Shown here in pieces: positions 21,500 to 28,293 of a stretch of DNA of 29,117 nucleotides (positions are counted from its first letter, which is position 1; each line of letters begins with the position of its first letter). Under the pieces are notes generated by a model. The model made no database searches. It was given only the letters and a program-made list of their open reading frames with translations, and was not told the origin of the DNA. This DNA comes from an uncultured Butyricicoccus sp. (GTDB taxonomy: Bacteria; Bacillota; Clostridia; Oscillospirales; Butyricicoccaceae), in the NCBI GenBank assembly GCA_959018045.1, contig CAUEJN010000008.1:1-29117 (forward strand), read 5' to 3'. The position numbers and the translations under genes were made by a program.

Positions 21500-22132
21500 A
21501 TGACAACTGCCAATAAAATCACGCTGGTGCGCATCGCGATGATCCCGTTTTTTGTGGTATTCGCCATTCTGGGCGGCCCGAAATATGATGCCATCGCGCT
21601 TGTGCTGTTCTGTCTGGCATCGTTTACCGACTTTCTGGACGGCTACATTGCACGAAAGTACAATCAGGTCACCGATTTCGGCAAGTTTGTCGACCCACTG
21701 GCCGACAAGCTGCTCGTAACCGCAGCCCTTGTTATCTTCGTCGAGCGCGGTCTGTTTGCCGCATGGATGGTCTTTGTCATTCTGGCGCGTGAGTTCATCA
21801 TCACCAGCCTGCGCAACGTCGCAGCGGCAAAGGGTCAGGTTATGGCGGCTGCATGGTCGGGTAAGGTCAAGACCTGCGTGCAGATTGCGGGTATCATCAT
21901 CCTGTTCCTGTATGCAATCTGGATGGGAGATGCCTTTACCGCAGATACCATCGCTGTGGCTGCCATCGGCGGCGCGGATGGTCCGACGGCGATCATGACT
22001 ACGGGTAACCTGACATGGATTCCGACCGTTGTATCTTGGGTGGTCACGCTGGTAACCATCTATTCGGGCTATGACTACTTACATCGCAACTGGGCACTGG
22101 TTGCCGAGGGTGCGACGCGTCCCAAGGCGTAA
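21500..22132 (+). CDS. pgsA: CDP-diacylglycerol-glycerol-3-phosphate 3-phosphatidyltransferase
   Basis: Two hundred ten residues from ATG 21500 with GGGAGG 10 nt upstream. PgsA makes phosphatidylglycerophosphate, the precursor of phosphatidylglycerol and cardiolipin. The CDP-alcohol phosphotransferase motif is complete: DFLDGYIARKYNQVTDFGKF and then VDPLADK, that is D-x2-D-G-x2-A-R-x8-G-x3-D-x3-D. Membrane segments follow the usual six-helix pattern. Between the last two helices lies a polar AAIGGADGPTAIMTTGN stretch, longer than I would expect. It is encoded directly after rimO, a common Firmicutes order. Confidence 0.94.
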   Translation: MTTANKITLVRIAMIPFFVVFAILGGPKYDAIALVLFCLASFTDFLDGYIARKYNQVTDFGKFVDPLADKLLVTAALVIFVERGLFAAWMVFVILAREFIITSLRNVAAAKGQVMAAAWSGKVKTCVQIAGIIILFLYAIWMGDAFTADTIAVAAIGGADGPTAIMTTGNLTWIPTVVSWVVTLVTIYSGYDYLHRNWALVAEGATRPKA

Positions 22133-22135
22133 ACC

Positions 22136-22401
22136 ATGAATACGACGATTTTACCCGAGGCGACGAATACGACGGTCATGGGTCAGATTGCAAAGCAAAA
22201 CGGCGGCGGTGGTTCCGGCATGCACGGCGTGACCGGCCTGCTCGCCATCGTGCTCATGCTGTTCCATGCGGTCTGGGCGACCGTAGGCTGGTCAAAAAAG
22301 ACGCGCACAGACAGCAGAGCTTTCATAAATTCAGTATTTTTGTCTGGGTCATCTGGCTCATTCCGTATGTGCTGGGTATGATTCTGGGCATGCAGCATTA
22401 A
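22136..22401 (+). pseudogene. truncated, frameshifted HsmA/TIGR03987-like membrane protein
   Basis: The first frame reads NTTVMGQIAKQN, a GGGGSG stretch and GVTGLLAIVLMLFHAVWATV. It then passes at 22294-22300 into the -1 frame, which continues KKDAHRQQSFHKFSIFVW and ends LIPYVLGMILGMQH at TAA 22399-22401. Together these match, from memory, the second half of the four-helix TIGR03987/HsmA-like family; the first two helices are missing. The change occurs exactly at A AAA AAG, a classic slippery heptamer. One missing A in the run would explain it equally well. It starts 3 nt after pgsA with only a weak AAGG ribosome binding site. Confidence 0.62.
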
Positions 22402-22412
22402 AAAGAGTAACA

Positions 22413-22444
22413 CAGAACGCCCTGCAAGATTGCGGGGCGTTCTG
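22413..22444 (+). terminator. hairpin, possible weak terminator
   Basis: A perfect 10-bp stem CAGAACGCCC/GGGCGTTCTG, further pairable inside. The T run is poor (CTTGCG), so termination is uncertain. Confidence 0.5.
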
Positions 22445-22467
22445 CTTGCGAGAGGGGAAATTTTGAT

Positions 22468-22941
22468 ATGGCACAGATTACATTTCGTATGGCACAGCCC
22501 GAGGACACCGCGCTGATTCTGCACTTTATCAAAGGGCTTGCGGTGTATGAAAAGATGGAAGATCAGGTCATCGCGACCGAAGAGCTGCTGACCGAATGGC
22601 TGTTTGAAAAGCAAAAGGCCGAGGTCGTCATCGGAGAGGCAGAGGGCAAGCCGGTGGGATTTGCACTGTTTTTCCACAACTTTTCGACGTTTTTGGGACG
22701 CTCAGGCATCTATCTGGAAGACCTGTTTGTCGAGCCGAGCGAGCGGGGCAAGGGCTACGGCAAGGCGCTTTTGACCCATCTGGCACAGCTCGCGGTCGAG
22801 CGCGGCTGCGGCAGATTGGAGTGGTCGTGCCTGGACTGGAATCAGCCGTCGATTGACTTCTATTTGTCCATGGGTGCCGAGCGTATGGACGACTGGACGA
22901 CCTACCGCCTGACCGGTGAAAAACTGGATAAAATGAAGTGA
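22468..22941 (+). CDS. GNAT-family N-acetyltransferase (diamine acetyltransferase-like)
   Basis: One hundred fifty-seven residues with GAGAGGGGA upstream. The GNAT fold is seen as FRMAQPEDTALILHFIKGLA, the strand YLEDLFVEPSERGKGYGKAL with the acetyl-CoA loop R-G-K-G-Y-G (about 99-104), and the final LEWSCLDWNQPSIDFYLSMG. The sequence order and length resemble spermidine/spermine N-acetyltransferases. The exact amine or protein substrate cannot be read from the sequence. The gene appears independent of pgsA because a hairpin separates them. Confidence 0.9.
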   Translation: MAQITFRMAQPEDTALILHFIKGLAVYEKMEDQVIATEELLTEWLFEKQKAEVVIGEAEGKPVGFALFFHNFSTFLGRSGIYLEDLFVEPSERGKGYGKALLTHLAQLAVERGCGRLEWSCLDWNQPSIDFYLSMGAERMDDWTTYRLTGEKLDKMK

Positions 22942-22990
22942 GAGATTTATATTAAACAAAAATCAGATACTGAATATGTTAAATTTACCG

Positions 22991-23019
22991 TTGAATATTT
23001 GGTAAGAGAAGCGTACTAT
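22991..23019 (+). promoter_or_regulatory. promoter of the decayed gene
   Basis: TTGAAT (22991-22996), 17-bp spacer, TACTAT (23014-23019). A purine-rich AGAGAAAGGA lies about 20 nt downstream. Confidence 0.6.
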
Positions 23020-23047
23020 TAGTTATATAAAATAAGAGAAAGGAAGT

Positions 23048-23711
23048 TTAAGCCAATATGATATTTCAACCGTAACTACGATTGATGGTATGAATATTAG
23101 TACATTCTGGGATGAAGATGGAAACATTGTAGCAAGCATGGCGGAAGACGAAGAGTATCTTGCTATTGCTTATACAGATGGTCGCATGTTTACATTCCCA
23201 AAGGATGCAAACGGTAATATTGCCTTCTCAAGTATAAAAGAGACTAGAACTGCGTTGCAGTATCCGTTAGAGACAGACAATGCCGAACAATTCATTCTAA
23301 CTTTTCCCGGATGATGGTTATACTTATTATAGTGAGTTAGATGTATGGCATTTGTATTATGGAGACGATTATGCATACTCGGGAGATAATCCGTCCAGCA
23401 AAATTTTGAATAAATGTGAAGACTTTAGCGATTCTATTCACAGCATGGATGATGATCTATATGATGCGGCGGAAACAATTACGGGATATGCTCCGGGAGT
23501 ATCAGTAGCAATGGCGTTGGCAAGATTGGTACAAGATGTTAGCTGGTCGAATGCGGCTGAATTAGTTGCATAATTAGTTTTGCTAATTCCACAATTAGGA
23601 GGAGTATCAACTGCTATAAATACTGGTGTGTTGTTTGGTCACATGCTAGGTGCAGCATCGGATCATTCTGCATATAAAGATGATTTTGAGTATGTTCGAG
23701 ATCATGCGTAA
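23048..23711 (+). pseudogene. decayed AT-rich gene (lost start, one frameshift, one in-frame stop)
   Basis: Coding character runs through three blocks. Block 1 (frame of 23090) reads ISTFWDEDGNIVASMAEDEE and continues to about 23308; its upstream part SQYDISTVTTIDG has no ATG, TTG or GTG start near the ribosome binding site. Block 2 resumes one base later at about 23308 (PDDGYTYYSELDVWHLYYGD) and stops at TAA 23572. Block 3 continues in the same frame (LVLLIPQLGGVSTAINTGVL, then FGHMLGAASDHSAYKDDF) to 23711. The rebuilt product would have about 220 residues with a glycine-rich hydrophobic C-terminal half. I do not recognise the family. The promoter and terminator are intact. Confidence 0.6.
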
Positions 23712-23730
23712 GACAACCGGATTATAGTCG

Positions 23731-23774
23731 TATAAAAACAGAGAAAGCAGATAGCTGCTTTCTCTGTTTTTATA
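23731..23774. terminator. terminator with a perfect 20-bp stem
   Basis: Positions 23731-23750 pair perfectly with 23755-23774 across loop ATAG. Each strand has T5 at the 3' side, so it works in either direction. Confidence 0.9.
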
Positions 23775-23794
23775 GCTGAAAGAGGGAATACTGT

Positions 23795-24064
23795 ATGCGC
23801 CGGATTTATATTTTTTATGGAATCTGCATCGGATTTCTGGTGATATGGGCAGTCAATACTTGCTTTTTTCGGGATTATTTCATCCGTCCTGTTCCCTGGG
23901 CATACCAGCTGGTAGATTCGGCGTTGGTTATCCTGTCTTTTTATGTGCGCAGGCGCATGAAAGAGATGCAGGATCAGAAGGATGTGCCGCTCTTTCAATG
24001 GGTACGCTGGGGGATGCTTGCTGTTTTGGTCATGGAAGGGATATATAATCGCCTGCACTTTTGA
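23795..24064 (+). CDS. small membrane protein, unknown
   Basis: Eighty-nine residues with AAAGAGGG 9 nt before ATG. There are three hydrophobic segments (about 4-22, 37-52 and 69-84). A basic, charged loop RRRMKEMQDQKDVPLFQW lies between the second and third. No motif is recognised. It is isolated between a terminator and the cysteine T-box leader. Confidence 0.68.
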   Translation: MRRIYIFYGICIGFLVIWAVNTCFFRDYFIRPVPWAYQLVDSALVILSFYVRRRMKEMQDQKDVPLFQWVRWGMLAVLVMEGIYNRLHF

Positions 24065-24089
24065 AAGATGCAGGCAAACTGCCTTCGCC

Positions 24090-24118
24090 TTGACAAATCA
24101 TTCCTATTTGCGTATACT
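24090..24118 (+). promoter_or_regulatory. cysS: promoter of the T-box/cysS operon
   Basis: Perfect TTGACA (24090-24095), 17-bp spacer, TATACT (24113-24118). Confidence 0.92.
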
Positions 24119-24124
24119 AAACCT

Positions 24125-24390
24125 ATAATTGCATACCATCCGCAATGAACGGAAAGAGTACCCATTTTCGGCGCACCGCCAAAGAGAGAGACTCCCGAAA
24201 ATTTAGGTTTCGGGCTGAAAGAGTCTCGCGGCAGCCACGGGGAAAGTGCGTCCGGGAGCGGTGGGGGTAATGCCCCACGTACAGCGCCGCGTTAAGGCGC
24301 ATTCGAGTGAAGCGTAAGAGTGGAACCGCGACCGCATTTTCGGCCGCCTCTTTGGGTTTTTATTGTACCCGAGGAGGCGTTTTTTGTTTT
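24125..24390 (+). promoter_or_regulatory. T-box riboswitch, cysteine-specific
   Basis: The T-box core AGAGTGGAACCGCG lies at 24317-24330. The intrinsic terminator (GCCTCTTTGGGT against ACCCGAGGAGGC, then TTTTTT) follows at about 24345-24385. Upstream, stem I begins with GAACGGAAAGAGTA, the usual T-box opening. In GAAAGTGCGTCCGGGAGC the position before the GGGAGC motif makes TGC (24247-24249) the likely specifier codon, i.e. Cys. This agrees with cysS downstream. Uncharged tRNA-Cys would stabilise the antiterminator and allow expression. Confidence 0.93.
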
Positions 24391-24412
24391 TTCTGAGAGG
24401 AGAACGCATACA

Positions 24413-24748
24413 ATGGGATGGGATGACCTCATCGACCTCGGCTTGGATCTCGCCGGTGGATTATTGGATCACCACGATACCCAAACTTACGGGTTTGACG
24501 CCCTGGTCGTTTCCAGACGGGAAGACCAAAGCAAGTCCGTCCGGCGCGGACGTTACCTGCTGCATCTGGCACGCTTCACCGGAGAAACCGGGTGGTACCG
24601 GTGCGAGGAACGCGATTTTTCCCGCATGGAGCCGGGCACCTGCGCACACTTCGAGGTGAAAGAACCCGATTTTATCACAAGCTGTACGCGCTGGACGCGG
24701 ACACCCGAACAAATTTCGCAAATGCTCATCGAAGATAAAGGAGACTGA
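24413..24748 (+). CDS. unknown protein between the cysteine T-box and cysS
   Basis: One hundred eleven residues from ATG 24413 with AGAGGAG 10 nt upstream; an ATG at 24320 in frame lies inside the T-box and is rejected. It begins MGWDDLIDLGLDLAGGLLDH and later has YLLHLARFTGETGWYRCEER and ends TPEQISQMLIEDKGD. It is soluble, with two cysteines, and no domain is recognised. It is 5 nt upstream of cysS behind the same T-box, so it responds to cysteine starvation with cysS. A role in cysteine or tRNA-Cys metabolism is possible but only inferred from position. Confidence 0.75.
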   Translation: MGWDDLIDLGLDLAGGLLDHHDTQTYGFDALVVSRREDQSKSVRRGRYLLHLARFTGETGWYRCEERDFSRMEPGTCAHFEVKEPDFITSCTRWTRTPEQISQMLIEDKGD

Positions 24749-24753
24749 TACCC

Positions 24754-26172
24754 ATGAAGCTGTTTAATACACTGACCCGTCAGAAAGAGGAGTTTGTACC
24801 GATTACCCCGGGCGAAGTTAAGATGTACTCGTGCGGCCCGACCGTCTATAACTATTTCCACATCGGCAACGCACGTCCGTTCATCATGTTCGACCTGCTC
24901 CGCCGTTACTTTGAGTACCGCGGCAACAAGGTAACCTTTGTACAGAACTTTACCGACATTGACGATAAGGTCATCAACAAGGCAAACGAGGAAGGCGTGA
25001 CCTACGATGTCATCGCTGACCGCTATATTAAGGAGTACTTTGTCGACGCAGAGGGTCTGGGCATCAAGCGCGCAACCGTACATCCGCGTGCAACCGAGAC
25101 GATGGATGCCATCATCGATATCGTCAAGACCCTGATCGACAAGGGTCACGCATACGTTGCCGAGAACGGTGACGTTTACTTCCGCACTAAGACCTTCTCC
25201 GAGTATGGCAAGCTGTCTCACCAGCCGCTCGAGGATTTGCAGGCCGGTGCGCGTATCTCGGTCGGCGAGATCAAGGAAGACCCGATGGACTTCGCGGTCT
25301 GGAAGGCAGCAAAGCCGGGCGAGCCGTCCTGGAAGGCACCCTGGGGCGAAGGCCGTCCGGGCTGGCACATCGAGTGCTCGGCCATGGTCAACAAGTACCT
25401 CGGCCCCACGATCGACATTCACTCGGGCGGTCTTGACCTGACCTTCCCGCACCACGAGAACGAGATTGCGCAGTCCGAGTGCGCAAACGGCTGCACCTTT
25501 GCACATTACTGGCTGCACAACGGCTTCCTGACCATCGACAACGAGAAGATGTCCAAGTCCAAGGGCAATTTCTTTATGGTACGCGACGCAGCCAAGGAGT
25601 ACGGCTACGAGACCATCCGTATGTTCATGCTGTCCGCACACTACCGCACCCCGCTCAACTACTCCGAGGAGTCGCTCAAGATGAACAAGGCGTCTCTCGA
25701 GCGTCTGTACGAGGCACGCAACAACCTGGAATTCCGTATTTCCAAGGCACAGGGCGAGACCCCGACCGCAGAGGAAGCCGAAGCACTGGCATCCCTCCAG
25801 CAGTACAAGGAGAAGTTCATCGAGGCGATGGACGACGATATGAACACTGCAAACGCACTGTCTGCCATCTTCGAGCTCATGCGTGAGATCAACGCATACT
25901 CGGGCAGCCATGCGGACGCAACCCTTGCATACCTCAAGGGCGCATACGACCTGTTCATGGAGCTGACCGGCGTACTGAACATCGTGCAGAAGCATGAGGA
26001 CGCAGGCGAAGACCCGGACAAGGCAAAGATCGAGGAGCTGATCGCGCAGCGTGCCGCAGCAAAGAAGAACAAGGACTTTGCCGAGGCCGACCGCATCCGC
26101 GACTATCTGCTGAACGAAATGGGCATCGCGATTAAGGATACCCGTCAAGGCGTACAGTGGAGCCGCGTATAA
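24754..26172 (+). CDS. cysS: cysteinyl-tRNA synthetase
   Basis: Four hundred seventy-two residues, the usual length. It charges tRNA-Cys. The class I signature is HIGNARP at 37-43 and KMSKSKGN near 266. The zinc ligands are visible as C28, then C in PGWHIECSAM, H in TFPHHENE and a nearby E. The DALR-type helical C-terminal domain is present with KKNKDFAEADRIRDYLLNEM near the end. A T-box riboswitch controls the operon and the terminator follows after 12 nt. The minus-strand frame at 24553-26148 is a shadow. Confidence 0.98.
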   Translation: MKLFNTLTRQKEEFVPITPGEVKMYSCGPTVYNYFHIGNARPFIMFDLLRRYFEYRGNKVTFVQNFTDIDDKVINKANEEGVTYDVIADRYIKEYFVDAEGLGIKRATVHPRATETMDAIIDIVKTLIDKGHAYVAENGDVYFRTKTFSEYGKLSHQPLEDLQAGARISVGEIKEDPMDFAVWKAAKPGEPSWKAPWGEGRPGWHIECSAMVNKYLGPTIDIHSGGLDLTFPHHENEIAQSECANGCTFAHYWLHNGFLTIDNEKMSKSKGNFFMVRDAAKEYGYETIRMFMLSAHYRTPLNYSEESLKMNKASLERLYEARNNLEFRISKAQGETPTAEEAEALASLQQYKEKFIEAMDDDMNTANALSAIFELMREINAYSGSHADATLAYLKGAYDLFMELTGVLNIVQKHEDAGEDPDKAKIEELIAQRAAAKKNKDFAEADRIRDYLLNEMGIAIKDTRQGVQWSRV

Positions 26173-26183
26173 AACAGAATGAT

Positions 26184-26313
26184 GAGAGGAGCGGAAATCC
26201 CGCTCCTCTTTTTTTTACCCTTTTTCGAGGCTAGACAGGCTGCACAAAAGAGAACAGACAATTTTGTTTATATAGAATTGCTTGCTGTATTGATTTATTT
26301 TCGGAAAAATGCT
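26184..26313. repeat. direct repeat, left copy (terminator + promoter)
   Basis: It matches 27084-27211 in the same orientation at an offset of about 900 bp. A 40-bp core (26240-26279 against 27138-27177) is identical. The terminator half (AGAGGAGCGG/CCGCTCCTCT) is also identical, and the promoter half is similar. The direct copies bracket two genes. Confidence 0.82.
26185..26217 (+). terminator. cysS: Rho-independent terminator of cysS
   Basis: AGAGGAGCGG pairs perfectly with CCGCTCCTCT, followed by eight T. Confidence 0.93.
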
Positions 26314-26318
26314 AATAT
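26290..26318 (+). promoter_or_regulatory. promoter of the cassette secreted-protein gene
   Basis: TTGATT (26290-26295), 17-bp spacer ending TGC, TAATAT (26313-26318). The corresponding block in the right copy also has a promoter. Confidence 0.65.
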
Positions 26319-26388
26319 TTATTTAAACCAGCTGGTAGATGTGAGCGCATAAAGAAAATTATGTGGCTATATGAAAAAGAGGCGCGAC

Positions 26389-26889
26389 ATGAAAAAGCTT
26401 CTGAGTATGCTACTGGTTCTAACAATGTTTGCGTCAATGTTTGCATCAACAGCGTTTGCAGTGACGGATAGTAGCTTTGATCGGCAGACAATCTGTTTAG
26501 ATATACAAACCGAAGCGTTAAAACAGGATGCACGAAGTCTAATGCCAGTGGATTTTCAGTTTCAAGAAAAAATGACGCTTGGCGCTACACTTGGAGATCT
26601 TGTTATAACACGGGGTATAGCAGAATTTAATATCTATATCACCGGAGTGTATGATGCACAGTATGACAGCATTTTATCGCTGGATGTTAGTGCGGTACGA
26701 ATGTACGCCCTAAATTTAGAGGATTGGGCTTTAACGGATTTTGATTATACTTATGATGCAGATGGCTTGACAGTTTCGGTTGTTATTCTAGCAGAGTTTG
26801 ATTACGTAGATGCAGAGAATAATCACTATGAAGAACTTGTACGAGAACAAGGAGATTATTATTATAACCACCCCTTTTCGGATGATTAA
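26389..26889 (+). CDS. secreted protein, unknown
   Basis: One hundred sixty-six residues from ATG 26389, preceded by AAGAGG at 6 nt; an ATG six codons earlier lacks a ribosome binding site. The signal peptide MKKLLSMLLVLTMFASMFAS ends in a TAFA cleavage site near residue 24. The mature part is acidic and rich in D, Y, L and T (DADGLTVSVVILAEFDYVDA), and probably beta-rich. No family is recognised. AT-rich codon use differs from cysS. A 39-residue membrane peptide starts 20 nt downstream and both lie between direct repeats. Confidence 0.72.
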   Translation: MKKLLSMLLVLTMFASMFASTAFAVTDSSFDRQTICLDIQTEALKQDARSLMPVDFQFQEKMTLGATLGDLVITRGIAEFNIYITGVYDAQYDSILSLDVSAVRMYALNLEDWALTDFDYTYDADGLTVSVVILAEFDYVDAENNHYEELVREQGDYYYNHPFSDD

Positions 26890-26909
26890 ATTGATTGGAG
26901 ATTAGTACG

Positions 26910-27029
26910 ATGCTGCCATATGCGGTTTACGAGCTTTTCCAAGGTATTTCTCGATATATTTTTATGTATTCTATCAGCTTTGCGGCGATCTGTGTGGGAC
27001 TTTTGTGTTTAAAGTACTTCAAAAAATAA
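26910..27029 (+). CDS. 39-residue membrane peptide
   Basis: The sequence reads MLPYAVYELFQGISRYIFMY then SISFAAICVGLLCLKYFKK. One membrane segment at about 15-35 is followed by a basic KYFKK tail, a layout shared with holin-like toxin peptides, but without their typical MVTYSELF start. TTGGAG lies 9 nt before ATG. It is the second gene of the cassette at 26389. It is too short for easy annotation; the start context and the exact stop before a terminator support it. Confidence 0.6.
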   Translation: MLPYAVYELFQGISRYIFMYSISFAAICVGLLCLKYFKK

Positions 27030-27083
27030 ATTGAAATGCCTGTTTGTACAGAAGCAGCTGAAATGGGTGCGATACAAGTAGGA

Positions 27084-27211
27084 AAGAGGAGCGGAAATCC
27101 CGCTCCTCTTTTTTGCACGCTTTCGGGACTGAACAGACTGCACAAAAGAGAACAGACAATTTTGTTTATATAGAATTCTTTATTGCATTGATTTGTTTTC
27201 GAAAAAATGAT
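27084..27211. repeat. direct repeat, right copy (terminator + promoter)
   Basis: Second copy of the block at 26184-26313. The terminator half is identical and the 40-bp core is identical (27138-27177). Base changes are more common in the promoter half, for example TAGCAT in place of TAATAT. Confidence 0.82.
27085..27114 (+). terminator. Rho-independent terminator of the cassette
   Basis: Same AGAGGAGCGG/CCGCTCCTCT stem as after cysS, followed by six T. Confidence 0.92.
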
Positions 27212-27216
27212 AGCAT
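27188..27216 (+). promoter_or_regulatory. promoter of the following membrane protein gene
   Basis: TTGATT (27188-27193), 17-bp spacer ending TGA, TAGCAT (27211-27216). It is the repeat copy of the promoter at 26290. Confidence 0.6.
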
Positions 27217-27272
27217 GAACGTAAATTAAGGAACAGAACATATACGGTCGGTTCATGATGGAGCTGTTTGCG

Positions 27273-27515
27273 ATGAAAGATATAAGAAGATATCTGATGA
27301 ACCTGATATTTGCCTTGGGAGTCATACTGTTTTTGCTGGGTATGGTCGACGTTTTGCCTGAATGGTATGTCTGGCTGAGCGGAGCGTTGATTTTCCTGAC
27401 TTCTGCCGAACAAATCTGGCGCGTGCAGAAAAAATGGTCGGTGGGAATGGTAGCCATCTGTGCTGTTGCGGTTCTTTCTCTGCTCGTGTTTCTCAAACAT
27501 TTGCTGGATTTATAA
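27273..27515 (+). CDS. small membrane protein, unknown
   Basis: Eighty residues from ATG 27273, with TGGAG at 9 nt; ATG at 27255 or 27258 in the same frame is possible but without a ribosome binding site. The product MKDIRRYLMNLIFALGVILF has about three hydrophobic segments (8-25, 33-50, 60-78). No motif is recognised. It uses the right copy of the duplicated promoter and ends before a terminator at 27529. Confidence 0.68.
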   Translation: MKDIRRYLMNLIFALGVILFLLGMVDVLPEWYVWLSGALIFLTSAEQIWRVQKKWSVGMVAICAVAVLSLLVFLKHLLDL

Positions 27516-27528
27516 CAATATTGTCAAG

Positions 27529-27564
27529 GCGTGCGTGGCTGGTCGGTCGTGCACGCTTTTTTTT
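27529..27564 (+). terminator. Rho-independent terminator
   Basis: GCGTGC pairs with GCACGC, followed by eight T. Confidence 0.82.
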
Positions 27565-27584
27565 GATCGTTTCGGTCTGCTCGC

Positions 27585-27614
27585 TTGCGGCGTCCGGCGC
27601 GGGTGTGCTATCAT
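27585..27614 (+). promoter_or_regulatory. promoter of the HAD/pentapeptide operon
   Basis: TTGCGG (27585-27590), 18-bp spacer with extended TG (27606-27607), TATCAT (27609-27614). Confidence 0.65.
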
Positions 27615-27657
27615 AAGGCTGAACGAAAAAATGGAACCAACCGAAAGGAGAGGTGTT

Positions 27658-28293
27658 ATGCGCTATCAGGCAGTGCTGTTTGACTTTGACGGCACGTTAT
27701 TTGACACCGAACATGATGAGATGACCGCGCTTTCGGCGCTTGTGACTCAGGCGACCGGCGTCGAGCCGCCCAAAGACAAGCTGCTCAAGACCTTCGGCAT
27801 GACCGGGCCGGACGGCATTCGTTTTTTGGGGTGCAACGAGGAACAGGCCGCGTGGGTCAAGCCGCGCTGGCATGAAGCGTCGCTCAACGCGCTCAAAACG
27901 ACCCTGGTGTTTGAGGGACTGACCGAAGTGATCGAGATTCTGCACCGGAACGGCGTGCGGCTGGGCATTGTGACCTCGCGCGGCGTGAGTGGTGTGGATA
28001 TGGGACTGACTTCGCGTGGACTGACCGCATATTTTGACACCATCGTGAGCCAGAAGGACACGGTTTTGCACAAACCGCATCCCGATCCGCTCATCGAGTG
28101 CCTGAAACGGATGGACATTGCACCGCAGGACGCAATTTATATCGGAGACAGCCCCGGCGATATGCAGGCATCCGAGGCAGCGGGCATGGCGAGCGGGCTT
28201 GCCCTGTGGGGCACCCATCAGCCCGATCTGCCGTGTACTTACCGGCTGGCGCATCCGCGTGATATTCTGACCATCTGCGAGGTGGAGGAATGA
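27658..28293 (+). CDS. HAD-superfamily phosphatase (phosphoglycolate phosphatase-like)
   Basis: Two hundred eleven residues from ATG 27658 with AAAGGAGAGG upstream; a longer frame from 27460 runs over a terminator and is rejected. HAD motifs are complete: motif I DFDGTLFDTE, motif II VTSRG, motif III lysine in HKPHPDP and motif IV IGDSPGDMQASEAAG. The helical cap between motifs I and II matches the Gph/PpaX subfamily (beta-phosphoglucomutase-like cap C1). The substrate is not certain. Its stop overlaps the start of the pentapeptide gene (ATGA), so both are translated together. Confidence 0.92.
   Translation: MRYQAVLFDFDGTLFDTEHDEMTALSALVTQATGVEPPKDKLLKTFGMTGPDGIRFLGCNEEQAAWVKPRWHEASLNALKTTLVFEGLTEVIEILHRNGVRLGIVTSRGVSGVDMGLTSRGLTAYFDTIVSQKDTVLHKPHPDPLIECLKRMDIAPQDAIYIGDSPGDMQASEAAGMASGLALWGTHQPDLPCTYRLAHPRDILTICEVEE

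Noticed and set aside
22136..22381. An intact 81-residue protein ending SGSSGSFRMCWV
   Set aside because: After the A run the sequence loses resemblance to the HsmA-like family, which continues in the -1 frame; treated as truncated and frameshifted.
24553..26148. A 531-codon open frame on the minus strand across cysS
   Set aside because: Antisense shadow of cysS, whose motifs and T-box control are clear.
26184..27211. Insertion sequence suspected from the direct repeats
   Set aside because: The bracketed segment has no transposase, and the repeats are terminator/promoter blocks, not terminal inverted repeats.
27460..27657. N-terminal extension of the HAD phosphatase upstream of 27658
   Set aside because: It would start inside the preceding gene and pass through its terminator; the HAD fold begins right after the ATG at 27658, which has a good ribosome binding site.
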